A stretch of DNA of 60,000 bases from Glandiceps talaboti (taxonomy: Eukaryota > Hemichordata > Enteropneusta > Spengelidae), in NCBI RefSeq assembly GCF_964340395.1, contig NC_135560.1, positions 19,768,598 through 19,828,597 on the forward strand. The letters run 5' to 3'. The translations under genes and the position numbers were made by a program. Below are positions 41,850 to 56,959 of the stretch, one piece after another; position 1 is the stretch's first letter, and each line of letters begins with the position of its first letter. The notes beneath the pieces were generated by a model, which saw nothing but the letters and a program-made list of their open reading frames with translations, ran no database searches and was not told where the DNA came from.

Positions 41850-41945
41850 CACCAACCGAGTGTGTAGCAGCGAAGCGATCGGAGCGTGTCAGCGGCCGTT
41901 GGACGGAGTCTACAAGGACGGCGACTTGAGAACAAACTGACACTC
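41850..41945. other. CpG-dense patch of unknown role
   Basis: About ten CpG dinucleotides fall within 75 bp in otherwise CpG-poor DNA. Overlapping frames cross it: a 63-codon plus-strand frame from 41886 and a 105-codon minus-strand frame from 41959. The latter has a basic start and two hydrophobic stretches. No family is recognised. It could be an exon, a promoter of an unseen transcript or part of an old repeat. Confidence 0.3.
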
Positions 41946-42889
41946 ATGTTAACTGACACTACGCATCAACTAAGACAAGAATTTAATGACAGACAAATTA
42001 ACAGAAGTGGTAGACTGGGGCTACCGACCGCTGGCACGTGTCGTTATGCAAACTTTTTCATATCAGAAGCAATCTGACACCATCAAATAGTGGAATCCTC
42101 ACACTAAAGGTGTAGGAAAGATTATGATTTTGGACGGATAACGAATACATCTGTGTGTTGTCACAAATTAGCAAATCGGATTTGAGGATGTATACACAAA
42201 TTAGCCAGTCATTGCGAGCAACAGGCAAGTGATTGGCCAATTCATGTTAACCACGTGTCACTTGAGGAACACTTGTTTCCCTCAATTTTGTCATTGAGAG
42301 TTTAGGTTTCAATGACATGTAGTTGGCACTTATGTTCATTTATACTGGTGCAAGAATTGTTGATGGGTGTTTTACCGTTTGTAGCGATAGTACTCTAGTT
42401 TGGATTCTCCACGATTTCGGGAGCAGACTGGTGAGCTAAAAACTCAATTATTGTGATCTCTACATTTTTACACCTTCTAACATTTTTGTTTTTGTCCACA
42501 AGACCAGAAATCTGCCCTGCATGCCTCAAAATCATGTCAAAGATTTCACTAACCACAGAGTTATCACAGTCACCCCTCTGTAATTGTAAGTCTGTTTGTT
42601 AGCCAGGGTCTTTTAATGATTGGTCATTATACGACATTTCATTATCAATAACGGATCGTCAAGATTTGGCATTGGTGTGAGGAATAGAAGAATGTGAGAG
42701 AATTAGCGCGACTGCCACAGTACCACGTGGAAGTTTTGTTCAATTCGCAAGGAAAATTCGTTTGCATATGAAAATAAGTGGAATGTTGCCAGTCTGCAGT
42801 GTGTCCAATGAAAGAACGTATAGGGTGTACTTGTACAGAAAGCTGCTCTGTTGATCAACTTTCAAGCAACTTTTGTTTTAGAGTAAATT

Positions 42890-43900
42890 GTTGGATAACC
42901 TTCAGATACTAAGCATTTAGTATACATACTTGGACATTCAACTGATGACGCAATTTGTACTTTAATACATCTTGTGACTAAGCATCTAGACACAGGGTCG
43001 TTGAATACAGCCCTATTTATTGATTATTCCTTAGCATTCAACACCATTCAGCCACTCTTGATGCTTAATAAACTGAACAGGTAATACAGGTGCACCACAG
43101 GGCTGTGTGCTGTCACCTGTTCTTTTGGCATGGGACAGTAAGGGCGCAATGATTGAGAAATATGCAGATGATACAGCTGTTGTCGGATTTATATCGAATG
43201 ATGATGATAATGAGTATTTGGAGTATATTGAGTTTGTCAAAACCTGGTGTCAAGGTAACTATCTTGATCTTAAAGTGCCCAAAACAAAAGAATAGTTGTT
43301 TGACTTTCGATGGAATCAAGCAGAAAAATAACATGTTCAAATTAACAATATGCAAGTCGAAAGAATATCAGTGTATAAATATCTGGGTGGTATGGGCGAC
43401 GATCAATTCTTTTCTAAACACGTGGAAAATCAGTTGAAAAGACCAAATAAAAGAAAGGGCCATGAGAAATTTAATGTAGACGTCATTGCTCAACCGTGTC
43501 TAAAGTTCTCAGCTATGGTAACACTGCCTTCTGTGATACGCTGCCTATCTTAAACACGGTCTAAACCGTCCTAAGAATATTCGTAGAAAATGTATAGTTG
43601 ATAATGGAATCTACGTACTATATCTTATATCTTCATACTGCTGCAACCATTATCAAAGATTGAATGTCTTCCAAGTTGTCATCGCCTCAGGGTACCACAT
43701 GCACATACAAACAGGTTTAAGTTCATTTTCATGCCAAGATCAATTCAACTCATTAAGAACATGTAATCACTGCTAAATGTATTTATTTGTATGTATTGTA
43801 ATCTCTACGTTTGATTATTTAATATCAATTTTGTGTAATTGTAATGTATGAGGTTCTTGTCAATGCAAAAGATATTTCATGTTTTTCATGACTAATAAAG
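42890..43900 (+). mobile_element. LINE retrotransposon remnant (CR1/L2-like reverse transcriptase)
   Basis: Plus-strand pieces in order: STDDAICTLIHLVTKHLD, then LFIDYSLAFNTIQPLL (RT motif A with its catalytic Asp), NTGAPQGCVLSPVL (motif B), EKYADDTAVVGFI (motif C, YADD intact), WCQGNYLDLKVPKTKE, SVYKYLGGMGDDQF, KHVENQLKR and, near 43700, RTNRFK-like and FMPRSIQLI sequence. There is an internal deletion between motifs A and B near 43080. An in-frame stop follows the KTKE motif, and frameshifts occur further on, so it is inactive. The 5' end (endonuclease) is missing, as usual for truncated LINE copies. AATAAAG near 43893 may mark the 3' end. It lies inside the proposed gene B intron 1, in the gene's orientation. 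Confidence 0.88.
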
Positions 43901-45496
43901 TAATTAAAATTATCTATTCAAAATATGGTAGAGATGAATTTCATCATTTAATTGTTTGTTCTCATTATACAAATGAAAGAAAGGCACATTTTTCTTCTTT
44001 GTCATTAAATGATTCAAATTTTCATTTCTTAAATCATATTAAAAATACAAGACATAACCTTACACCATGAGTACATCCACAACGTTATATCACCATATAT
44101 CAGCTTGATGACATTTCTCGTAATGGGAAAATATACTTAATTATGTAAATTAATCAGCAAGATGATAGCCATACTCATCCTATCTGTTGGTGATATGTAT
44201 TACAATATTATCAATATGGCCATTAAATAACATATGAAGTTCTGAGCAGCCATTAATTATATCCAACCCGATGAGTAGATACCCCCAGTTATCCATATTA
44301 ATTAATTAATTAGTATGCATGGATTTCACTCAAAAATCAGCTCTTACTGATAACATAAAGAGCTGCATGTTGAATTTCATTTCATCGCTGCTGGTTTTCG
44401 AGATAATATTTATACAGGCTTACGAACAGACCGTAGATATATTTACAGACGTACATCGCTATCCTCATGGGAGGTAAAGTGAACTCCATCTGTCAACACT
44501 CATGCTCGTCCTTAAACCAACCAATTGCAAGTGACTCGTGTTTGAACATTGCAATATATATCGCCTTATCATAAGATCAGTGTGAATTCTAATTCTTATA
44601 GCGTACATGAACCATGATGATTGCGTATGTGTGTGTGATCTCAACTTAGATAGCTACAAGAACCTTCTGACATCAATGGCGAGTGTAATGATTACTTCTA
44701 TGAGAGTTGGAAGTTCTTCAATTACCCACGAATATACCCCTGGGATTTCTTGAACCACTTCAAGCGTTTTGATCATTACAGTTATACTTAACGCTATCAA
44801 AATATATCACCAATACTTTGGCTATAGGATTCATAGCAATATGTTGAATATCAACAAAAGCGGCAACTTTACTTCAAAATAAGAAAAATGAAACATGTTT
44901 ATGACTTGACACAAGCATGTACTTGAAACATCTGTTCGTTTGGTGATTCAATCTTGTCATTGTGTTTAGAATGAGTAATTGTACAAACAGCAAACGTCGT
45001 TTATATAGACTACTTCTGAAAGATTGAGCACGTGTATGAGGACATGTTAGAGGATCGCGATTTAAGCGAACATCTGTCACTATCGAGAACGATACCCATT
45101 ACGTTACATATCATTGGAAGGGCTGTTTTTGGATTCCCAAACAATTTCAACATTTCTTGTCAAATTATACGAATTCTTCATAGTTATACGTTTTTTATCG
45201 AACGCACATGAAACTGATTCAAAGTCGTTTTAATGATGTAATCGTACACTTTGTAATAAATGTTTAGCAATTGGTGGTTTTATGCAATCATTTAACTGTG
45301 AAACAGATCACATCAAAAGATGCGTCAATTTGAAGCGACAAAACAGACAGTCTTGGTGACAGTGTTCGTGACTACACTAACTTATAGTCTATCGCGTTGA
45401 CTCTAGCTTTGATGTAACTGTTGCATAAAACCCTCAAATGCCAAGCCTTTGGACTAGAAATGGGGTGTTTGAGACACCCTGAATTCTTGTCATAAA

Positions 45497-45513
45497 TAAT
45501 AATAATAATAATA
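45497..45513 (+). repeat. AAT trinucleotide microsatellite
   Basis: Short perfect (AAT)n. Confidence 0.9.
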
Positions 45514-47944
45514 ATGCAACTCAATCTCTATTGCATAGCAACATGCCATAGCAAGCCTAGTAAACCATACAAAATAACACACAGAAATAAAGTGAATACA
45601 AAACAATCCTTAAACCAACTGCTGGAGGACTGTTTACATCAACAAGACTTTTTCCAAAAGGAAGTTTATCGTCTGAGGTCAAAATATGAAGGAAAAAAAA
45701 TTACTTTTATCATGATTCTAATTAACTTGTCTTGCATCGTATATGATTAATATGTATACTGATAATGACATTCATCAACTAATTTATCTTGAATTGATGG
45801 CTCTGATCTTCATCTAACTTGTCGGAATAATCGATGATAACATTACACGTGTCCTATAAACTTGATTGATACGGCTTACGTCGGACATGATATCGATAAA
45901 TTTGCATATGCTACAGCACAGCAAAATGTAGGAAACAATCCCGATAGGGTTGTTCTCTTTTGGCACAAACTCGTTAAAATGTCCGTTTAATTATTATATG
46001 CGACCATATGCCAGTTATCTGGTTATTTGAAGTATTGATACAGATATAGATAATAATACAAAGAGACGGACCTGTTTATAAAATGATCTTGCGAGCTCAG
46101 CAATTTGGCAAGAGTCCTGAGAAGTAAACACACTGAACTTTAATTCAAGTGTCTTCACATGCATTGTATGCTGTGAATATGAAGTGTGGCCGAAGTCTTA
46201 AAGCAGTCACATAGAGCAGGTGGATAGGCATTCCTTGTTAGTGCATGTAGTAGTTATTAGTGTTACGCTCGGTATTCTATGAGTAATCTATCAACAATCT
46301 TCGGCCAAAACCTACATCTAAATTCTCCATCACATACCTCTGCTAAAGCATGGCGCCACTTTAGACAGTATGAATGTATGGCGTCCTACTAATGTCAGTT
46401 AAATCTACCCATGGGATGACCACGGTAAAATTCGCTGAAACAGTTTAGCGTGATTGAATAGAATTCATGTAGAGAATGTAAAATGGTCTTGATATAACTA
46501 TCTGAATGTGATACCACTTGGTATGTGGGTAATGTCGTATTAATAACGTCCTCGGTGGTGTTCAGCTAATTGCCTGACACGCTCAAGGGCAATTATGGGA
46601 TAGTGAAACGTGGAGTGAAAATGGTTACTATTCAAGACTTTTAACAGAGTGGCAGGTGTACACGAACACTTGATAACTATACTTTTAAGTTGTTGTCTTA
46701 AGTAATAATGTAAACAGTTCTTCACAGCTAGGCTTAGTATACCAAGTGTTATGATGAAATAAAATAGAACCTGCATTCGGTCATTTAGGGTAGATGGAGT
46801 ATATTTACCAGTTTGTAGGAAAACAAACTGCCAGTTTACTTTGGCTAAACCTTTGCCAAGCTTAAGAAATTACTATGAAATGTACTGGAAAAAGGTTACT
46901 TGACTTTATGTTTGAAGAATTTGTTTGCAGCTTTGTTTGTCTTAATTTGAAGGCCCCTGTTAAGTACTCTTCCTAGTTACATTATCATTCGACACCAAGT
47001 ATACATATATGAGCATTCGAATGCAATGTTTGATTTACCATTGTGTTACTCCAATGGAATAGTATACACTTATTCGGGCGGCTATGAGGGCAATAATAGA
47101 CGTCTTGGGCTATTATGCATCAACTATTTCCCGAAGCTGGAACTGAAGGAAATAGTTGATAAATAACAGCATGAGGGGTAATATGAGATCTACTGCTTCC
47201 CGAGTAAAGCTAGTCAATGAGTGTTTTATAACACGTCATATTCTTAGCCACATAATCTTTTCACAGTCAAAGCAAATCACCGACCCCTGTGCTATACGAT
47301 GTGTTATAATAACATTTGCTTTATTACAACGAGAAGGGTTGTAAAAGCGTAATGAGTTCTGGCAACCATATGGCATATCGCCTCCCCTGATACAACTTTG
47401 TTTTTGAGATTTGCACATAAAAATACGAGCTTCTTTCTCTAACGAATCATCAAATTTCATTATATAACAACATAGGCGACCCCTATTGCGGGTAAATTAG
47501 GTCAAATGACAAATATGACAATGGCCCTGAAATATATAGCTTTGCAGGGATATAGAATTCACATTATCAAATATTGCTTTTCATTCTACCTCGAGTCTGT
47601 TATTAAAGGTTGCACATACATTTTTAAGCAGCTTAAAAATTGTATTTGTAGTCCCTTTAGATCACGACATATATAGACAGTGTCATAGATATTATAATTG
47701 CATTCTATGTCGTATGTGCACATGAAAGCTGAATCGGTGGTACCTATGAGCTTATCTGTAGTAGATAAAATTGTTCTGTCGGGATGTTTGAAAGTTAATA
47801 CCCCGGCATTCCACATACCTAAAAGATATTGAATTAAATTCCTTCACAAGGTTCACTATTCCAGAGTAATTACAAGATGTTCTGGATCGAAAACAATTGT
47901 ACAGGACATTTGACATAAATCAAAAGGTACTGCACGAAAAAAAA

Positions 47945-48002
47945 CCAAACAAACAAACAAACAAACAAACAAACAAACAAACAAACAAACAAACAAACAA
48001 AA
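47945..48002 (+). repeat. CAAA tetranucleotide array
   Basis: About fourteen CAAA units flanked by A-runs. Confidence 0.95.
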
Positions 48003-48675
48003 AGACCAAAAAAAACATAGCAGTATGATATGAAACATCAGTTAAAATTAAAAGTAAGCTAGGTAGGATCCTTAAAATGACAGGAAAGATCATTGGTAGA
48101 CAGTAACATCTACTATGTGAACTTTACACAAAAAAGGAAATCTTAAAGGATTGGCTATTACCAACCTTTTGCATTCTCAATTCGAATTATTACCTTCAGA
48201 CAGGCGCTATAGAATGCCAATTGCCCGAAATAGCGTTTTAAAAAAGTCATTGTTATAAAGTGCACGATTTTGCCATTACAGCAACGAGGATAATTCTTTG
48301 TCAAGAATGTTGCTTGGCGGCAGTCTGCAATATGAAATAAATCTGTATATACTTTCGACAGATATCGGAGGTTCATAAATTATGTTCTATTTGGAAAGAC
48401 TAGAAATGGTACATTAACTGCAAAGGTATATGTTTTTTTAATGAGAACATTTTGTCTGGTTCATGGATTTGAGTTTTAAAAAAACCAATATCTAACCGTG
48501 TAGAAAAAATGATGACAAGCATTGACTTCAAACATATCAATAGCTGCTGTCATTGAATGTCACAAACTCTGTCAAGCGTCGAAAAAACAATTCAACCAGT
48601 AAGATCTATATTGATTTGGATGATTAGAGATCTGGAGCATAGAAGCATAGATATGGCACATCGACCGTGCTACAA

Positions 48676-48842
<167 letters not shown>

Positions 48843-49556
48843 GGGAGAGATAGAGGGGAGAGCAGTGAGGGGGAGGGAGGGAGGAGAGACAGTTATAGGT
48901 ATGTAGGCAAACAGAGACAAAGTACAGATGTATATAGACCGAAAACAACACTATACACTGTATGGTGTAATGTATAAAATACATTTCAACATTACAACCA
49001 CGTCCACGTCGTTACAATATTATGTTAATAGCGTTTAAGACTACTTTTCCCCAATTTCTACCGGTTTCAGATAAGAGAAAACTTCTGAACTGAGCGAGAG
49101 TAGAGGTCATTTATTCCGTACTCATCCGTATCTAAATGATTACATTGAGTATTAACGTTAGATGATATTTCGTCTGGGCTTTAATTACCGTCGGTATAAT
49201 AGGATAGCATGTGGCCGAGAGATAGGGGTTGTATAGAATGATATGCTACATTTAGTGTCTTTTTATCTCTGAAATATCACTAAGAACTTCCATCAAATTT
49301 GGAAAAGTACTTAATGCAGTCAATTTTGAGATATATAATTTATAATCTCTATAAGAGTCTAAAGCTAAACCATTACCCGATGATTAAAATCTATTTTTCT
49401 TTTTACAGTAAAGAATATCAGAAAAGGGATGAATAATCTCCAATCATAACCAAATCATGCTTGCATACCATCATATTTTGAAGGTATATTATAGAAACTA
49501 TCAATGAACTGTCAACATAACTATACTAGTTATAATACTAATTGTACTATGCCACT

Positions 49557-49580
49557 TATGTATGTATGTATGTATGTATG

Positions 49581-49610
<30 letters not shown>
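49557..49610 (+). repeat. GTAT tetranucleotide array
   Basis: About thirteen perfect units. Confidence 0.95.
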
Positions 49611-49612
<2 letters not shown>

Positions 49613-52600
49613 GTTGAAATAGCGTTTGTCTCAGCATTTCCCATGGCATAGCTGTAGATATATAATGGCGAATACTCCGTGAAACAGTTAAAGGCGAGAG
49701 TTTCAAACCCAGGTTCGCGCATTTCTTATCAGTGAAGCCATGAGGATTACATAGGATTATTCTTTTATTCTGGGCCAACTTTTTCTATAACTTTGTCAGA
49801 CAACTGATTGTCACACCCAATGTATAATCCCTTTTGAAAGTAGGCCTTTAGGTATTAACGCAACATAAATTGTAACGTTTTTTTTTCCCTTTCCCTAAGT
49901 GACTTTTTGAATTGTGTAGTTACAAGCATTCCATGATAATCATAATAAGCTACTCTAATTAAATAGACGTGTGAGTCAGACATCATGGTAAATTTCAATA
50001 TTTCATGATGTCACGATCAAGTACGTGCTTTTCTTCAAATTGCTGGGGGAAATAATCGCATTCTCTGTTCGATCGTATCGTTTGGCGCCATGGGGTTTCA
50101 ATGTGGCCGTCACTTGAATCAAATGTACCAACTGTCTATGACGATGCGTTTTCACTGCCAGTGACATGATGGTCAAATTTCTCAATATGTTCTCGCTCAT
50201 CATACCTGTCTATCTTAAACTTGTCAAATTTAGATTTCTTAGCCGATACGGTAAAAATATTAAGCAGTTCTTAAGTATATCAACCAATCGTTCAGTGTGT
50301 ATAGTAGGGAACTCAGGAGCCCTTTTCACAAAGTCAGACAAGTGCACGTGATTCGTCATATATATATATGTGCTAGGACTACATGGATCGAGGATACACT
50401 CGGGCTATTACACATGAAATGATGCCGATGAGTCTGACCCTCTCTGTCGGAGATTATCGGGCACATATTTTTCCACCTCGGTAGATAATAACCAAATGTT
50501 AACTGTTGCAGTATTATTAATTTAAGACTTCTCAATCCGTAAATGACATTAGTAATCTGAACTTTGACAATTTGTCAGCGATTTGCAATCTATACTGCTG
50601 AGCAGAGGGCAACATTCGCCCAGTGTTATGACTCTGATAATGTATTTCATTTTATGTCTCTCCTTAATTGTTTTTGTCTTTGGACATATTGTTTGTCTAG
50701 ACACATTACGACAATTGAACTACATTCAATCATGGCTTCTGTCAGTCACTACTACCTATATCCTTGCCTTTCCAGTGATTAGAAACAAGATGTCGTTGTA
50801 TTTTTCAGACACCAGCTGACAATGTACATTATATTTAAGGGTGTCCGTGTACATTTTATTTACATTCTAATCAAACATTAACTTTTAACAAGTTTTTGTT
50901 TGATAATTGTAGGGGATACAATACACACGTACGTATAAACTGTTCTAAACTTGGATGCTTTAAAACCATTTGTTGAGACATAATCATATATAACACATAC
51001 ATCATTTGATGGAGCGTTTTATGTGTAGATGTATTGTTGTGTAAATCTAAGTATGCAGTGTGCATAAAGTCCTTTCAATGCATGTTATGATAAGCGAAGT
51101 GATTGTTTAAAACTAAAACAAACCTAGAATATTTTTATCACACTAAGTCTTATGTAACATGTTACAAAGTGACATGCATATGCTGACTATAGCATCTGAC
51201 ATCTGTGCCAGGTTTGAAATCAACCCATGCATGTGTGAGATATAAGTGATAACGTACGTTAGGGACTAAACATGTCCTTAATAACTGGAAAACAGAATGA
51301 AAAATACCTAAAAGAGTAAGTCAAGCATAATAAAGAATCCTGAAATAGTATTATTCACATAATTATAATATAGAACAAAGGAGGACGGCTTATATCATTT
51401 GATAGTTTAGCAATTACAGATATAATGAGGAAACACGAACACTCATTAAAACAGCCTGCTGGGCGAGCTCCAGAATTCTACTTAAAGATATTACATCAAA
51501 TAAGTATGTCAACAGAAAAACGTAATTATCGTCAATCATATCAAATTATGACTTTTATCGGTAATAAAAAAATCATATCTATGATTAAACACATCAAGTG
51601 TCACTTCGGGACAAGTTAGTGCTTATATGTGACGAACATGTCCCTTATCTTAGCAATTTACGGTTGATTAATTGACAGGTCGTTGTTTATAATGGACAGG
51701 AAGGGAAGATATGACTGTTCATTTTAACAGTAACTGCATTAGTGTTAAGTGCGATGCCAAGGTAAGACTCTTGCCTAAGTTAATGATGTGCAAACATATG
51801 GATACTGTCCATGCAGGTGTCCAGCACCAGGGTTTAGGTAGTTAGCGATTGACATGCTGCTTAGAGCATAGACAGCGGAGGGGAAAACAACATAAAATAT
51901 CGCAATTTCGAAGCTTGGCACGAACACTGACTATTATCAAAATCGGATGGAACGTTGGCGAATCTCAGCGAACTCATCCATTTTGAGAGTGTAAACAATT
52001 TTCTTTTCATCTGATGTGCATAATCACATCTCAGAAATTGCGAGCTTTTGCGTTATCTTATCGCATTTGGGAAGTCAGACGCCAGAAAAGTAATCATGCG
52101 CAAGGTAATATAGGGATCCCAACATACGTTATTTCAAAGGATATGCCGCAGTTGCTAGCCCTTTCCCCCTCCACTGGCTATGCTTAGAGTGACGTCTTGA
52201 ACAGTCGTATGATCTATTCAAGTGACAGTGAAAAGGATGGGAATAAATGAGATATTGATGAAGTGTTCGATATAGGCTAAGAGATATAGGTGATGGACGT
52301 GGCTGTCTGTTATGAGATAACGGATATATTAAGAATGCACGCAAAGGGCTGGGGAACAAATGTGTTAAGATCAACCTCCACGAAGAGCTTATACTGGAGA
52401 TATGATTATAATTAGAAACAACGAGAAGTTGTCCCGTTTGACCTAAACTTGACTAATACACCGTCCGTATACTATCTCCTCGCAATCCAGTTGGAGACAG
52501 TATGACCAGTGCTTCTGTGGGTAGAATCTCTAAATCAACATTACCATTGCATTACTCTAAAAGGTTTCCGGCATTTAAACTTGAAAGTTAAGCGACTTGG

Positions 52601-54832
52601 TTAAATACAAATTGCATAGTATCAAGTGACGGACATGAGAAAGCTGGTAAAGATAGTGACTACGTGAGCATACTTGTACTTGTATTTTTTGTATCTATTT
52701 GCCTAATAGATGCTACACCCTTTGCTCTATTCACCGTTCATTTTGAATCTTTGAGTAGCTCTGTTTCCTTATTAGACATGTACGTTTTTAATGGAAATAC
52801 TGCGAAGTGTTTTGGCATTCAGTCTACATAATAGACATTTCAAAATTGTAGTTATATTCCTGAGCAGTAATAAAAAGACAACTTATGAGCTATTATATTT
52901 TATTTGGTGTCAGATTTACAGTTATAACGATCCATTATCAGTATTTGTTGTCCATTTCGTACGTCATGCAGCCATATATGATATAAGAAGACAAATGGGT
53001 GTATGCAGTGGTAAATATACAGGTAGTCATAACAACAAATTCATTTTATGCTATCACTAACATATTGCTGCAAACTTTAAAATATTTGTTTGTATCCAAA
53101 ACAGTATGTGAGGAAATTCATAAACTATGTTGTTTATGTATTTGTGAAAACGTTTAAAACGACGCAAATCACAACAAGACCTTTGTAATTGATGGTTCGA
53201 TCATACAATTCTTTGTGCACGAATCGGAAGTATGAATGCATATGACATTGTATCAGTTTGGTTAGATGACGTCATCATACAATTTATAACAATTTGTTGA
53301 CATTTAACAAGTCGTGGACTTCATTAATAACGTTCAATCATGTTGTGACATTAATTAAACAATATTATTCCGTCTCTTCGATTAATTTCTGACGTGGTAA
53401 GTTGTAATCCATGGATGATTTTTACTGCAATACTCTTTACATTATTAGTTTGTATACCGATGTGATTTACACCCGTTTCTTTAAAAAAGATTATTTCCCA
53501 CACAGAAAATATCGTATTATCAGTAAGACTTTGGGTTTAGCCAGACGATAAACTGTAGCAATGTTAGTTGGAGTTTTTGTCGAGGCAGACAGCACGCTCT
53601 TTCAAATGAGATGAGTTTCATTATATGTTGTTCAATGTTCAACAAAACGTTTCTCTAAAATTGTACAAAACAAGACATTCAGCAAATACTGTTTCACATA
53701 ACAAGGGCTGCATCATTTCAACCATCCGATATAAATTGCTTTGGTAGACAACGTTATCAGAAACAGATGGTAACGGATTCTTCGTTGATGCTCTAAAAAG
53801 ATACGATCACATAGTCAATTCCATCAACAGTGCATGATATCACACATTCATCTTGATGTTACAATGGCTACACTCGACATATGTCTTCACGTTTACTTTA
53901 CAAACATTACTAGCATAGTAGCAGACACTTTAACCTTTACAAAACCTACACTACCTATCGCTTTCTGAATCGTTACTAAGTTTTATCTTAATGTATTTTG
54001 TTATTAGCCTTTTATTACACAACATGTGGTATTCATATCAAAACCATCTTTTTTTCGTTGTGACACATGCAGATTTAACACTATCCAGAAGAAAATTGCT
54101 TTAAGTTTGAGAAAACGATATATACCTAGAGTAGTAATACAATGACTTATCGATAACAGCTGTGTTTTTTCAGTCATTGCTATAGAAACGTTATCAAGGT
54201 AAGAAAGTAATAGGAAAGATTTCATATATAAATGGATACCCAATACGATATCTGACCGCATATCTGATTAACCACTTAAAATAACCTCAAAGTATTGGCG
54301 TATCACTTTTAAACGGTGTAATTGCAGTCCATTTAATTAAGCCATTAGATTGATTACTCCTGTGTAATATCAATCCACTATTATTGTTGAAACTGATAGG
54401 TTAGCTCACATGGAAAATTAATGAATCACACTTTAAGATGCCAGGGACAAGAACAGATGTGATTATGGATTGAAATCTAACCACGCCTTACATCAGTGGG
54501 ACAAGTATGAATGTACGTAAACACAGGACTGTTAACAACAGTGTAGTCTTGGAAGGGTAAACTAAGGGTTGGCAAGTAAGAACTCAGGCAGGGAGAACAA
54601 TTTTAAGAGAGCAATATTTCAGTGAAGGATAGAAAACGTAATTCTTTTATGGAGGTTGGGGTTGAACCAATTTAGTTCTCATCCGACAAAGCCGATTTGA
54701 CTTTTAATGGAGTCTGTTTTGTACACATAAATGCTAAAAGATGTCAAATCGAGAAATGGAAGAATTTTCGCTATAATAGGAAATGCATGGCACTTTAATG
54801 CTTTTAAGTGTCAACAAAAGAGTATTTTTCTC

Positions 54833-54893
54833 ACTACATATTGGCTTTATATTCACAGTACTACATATTGGCTTTATATTCACAGTGCTACAT
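54833..54893 (+). repeat. 27-bp tandem repeat, about 2.2 copies
   Basis: The unit CTACATATTGGCTTTATATT plus CACAGTA is repeated twice, with a partial third copy. Confidence 0.85.
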
Positions 54894-55755
54894 ACTACTA
54901 AACACTGATTTAAAATTGATTGTTCTATCTGAAACAATTATTATTCAATAACGACCGTCTCCCAAAAAATGCAGATTACTATAACAGTATCTTGCTTTTT
55001 AAAAATAATGATGTACTTTCTTAAATTATTCTCCAGAGCACAAACGATCTATTAATACGATCAAGTGCAGAAGTTTGTGCGTAGAAACACCCAATCAAAT
55101 GAGCAAGATTTGCCATCATATAAGCGCCAACATGATTGAATATATAGTCAAACATGATAGTTACGTTTTGTTGAAACTGTAATAGACATTCTAACGACAC
55201 AGCTTGTTTTAATAAGTGTTCATCTTGATTTTACTTGTTATACTACCTTCCGGCATACGAATGATTCCTAGATGGTAAGATAGGTTTATTGAATTGAATT
55301 ACAACATGTCGGGTCAAAAATGAACTAAAAACAACCACTCTTGTAAAACCAGTACAATTCAATGAATGTCACCACAGAACTCTTTGCTCAGAATGACCCT
55401 CTTGACCCATGACAATTTCTCACATGACCATCACGCACTTTAGTAAATTTTATCAGTAAATTGCCCATCTTGTTGTCTGAAAACATAAAACCTAGTTACA
55501 ACTTACACAGTCATTATTTATCACCATACATTCGCAAACTAGTACGTGGGCGTGCAAAGTGTATAAACATCTTCGCACAAAAATGCGCTGCAGAATAATA
55601 ATTTGTAAGATCGCCATGTGAGAAATTAAAGCAAATTCTGTTGTTGGATCGACACGTTGTATGTTTTAACCGTTTACCAAACTGTTATAGCAAAGTGGTA
55701 ACGATGGTCGTTCATGTATTAGTTGTGTACACTTTTTAATGCACACAAGAACAAT

Positions 55756-55838
55756 GTATGTATGAATGAATGAATGCATGTATGTATGAATGCATGTATG
55801 TATGTATGTATGTATGTATGTATGCATGTATGTATGTT
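55756..55838 (+). repeat. Mixed GTAT/GAAT/GCAT array
   Basis: Tetranucleotide array in which GTAT, GAAT and GCAT units alternate. Confidence 0.95.
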
Positions 55839-56959
55839 AAATGTTGTAACTTTGTAATCACTGCACATGTTTTTTGTATCAGTGCCAGCGAATATTAATC
55901 GAATACAGTCGTGATCAACAATGAAAATTGACGGCTTGAAAAACGACTGCGAAACCTACATCAAATGTAAAGATACATAAACATCAAACCAAATCAAGCG
56001 AAAGAGTTCCAACAGTTACTGGTCTCTATTATATCAGTCTTCGTCATGAATAGACGATATCAATTTTCAATAATCTATCCCAACTCTTGTGTCTCTCTCT
56101 TTTTTGAAATGTCACAACGCGGTTCCGTCATAATCATTTTCCTCTCAGATATAGAGACATGTGTTAAAAACTGTCATTCTTGTGGCCCATGGGATTTAGC
56201 TAACATAGAATGATCTTCTGATGTCATAGATGCATTTCTGGATGATATTCCCATCCAGTCTGTAATAATAACTATTACAAATCCCGTTATATTAAAATTG
56301 TGAATTGATACTTATATCACACATAACAATTACAATTCAATGAATGCCATTGGACGTAGTGGAACAGTCCTCAGGCATTTGAATGTGCACCAAATAAATG
56401 TGCCACAGAACGTATAAACTCACTTTTTAATGAGTTTCGGTTTACAATGTTTAATAAAGTTTACATGATACAGCAAGATGCATCTATATAGGAAATATTT
56501 CGCAATGCAAACGTGATAAATGCTGATGTTCAATCATATAATTCTTTGGACGAACAATACATTTACTGTCATTGTCACCTGAGTAATATAATAAAAACCC
56601 ACTTTCAGGTTTTTGATCAATGTCAGTCTAGTACATCTAATGAACGAAATATAACAGGCTATAGTAATGTAATACTAGTCTGACGCCGCTATATAGCCAA
56701 AGTGAGGAAAGGGAAAGTTACATGAAGAGTCTCAGATATATAGTATATACTTTGAATCAAGTAAAATTTACTACAGGATACGTCAAAGGTTGCATCAACC
56801 AGTATGTTGGAGAAATTTGTAAGCGAAAAACATCAGTGGTAGCTAAGACTATTCGCTGTGTTGATGCAGATTAATATGTGAAAATGCTGCTTGGTTCACC
56901 AAACATAATAAGTTGATAGCTGTAATAAACTTAAGTATAAGTATACTAAAGACAGTATT

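Noticed and set aside
45453-45482. GGGTGT-TTGAG-ACACCC hairpin.
   Set aside because: A 6-bp stem is expected by chance, and no gene ends here. It does not match the histone 3' stem-loop.
49681-49720. Sequence resembling a tRNA box B on the minus strand (GGGTTTGAAACTC).
   Set aside because: No matching box A or cloverleaf can be folded around it. Possibly an old SINE trace, but not supportable.
50583-50819. Plus-strand frame of 78 codons with two hydrophobic stretches.
   Set aside because: Overlaps another frame of equal length, shows no recognisable family, and lacks splice or promoter context.
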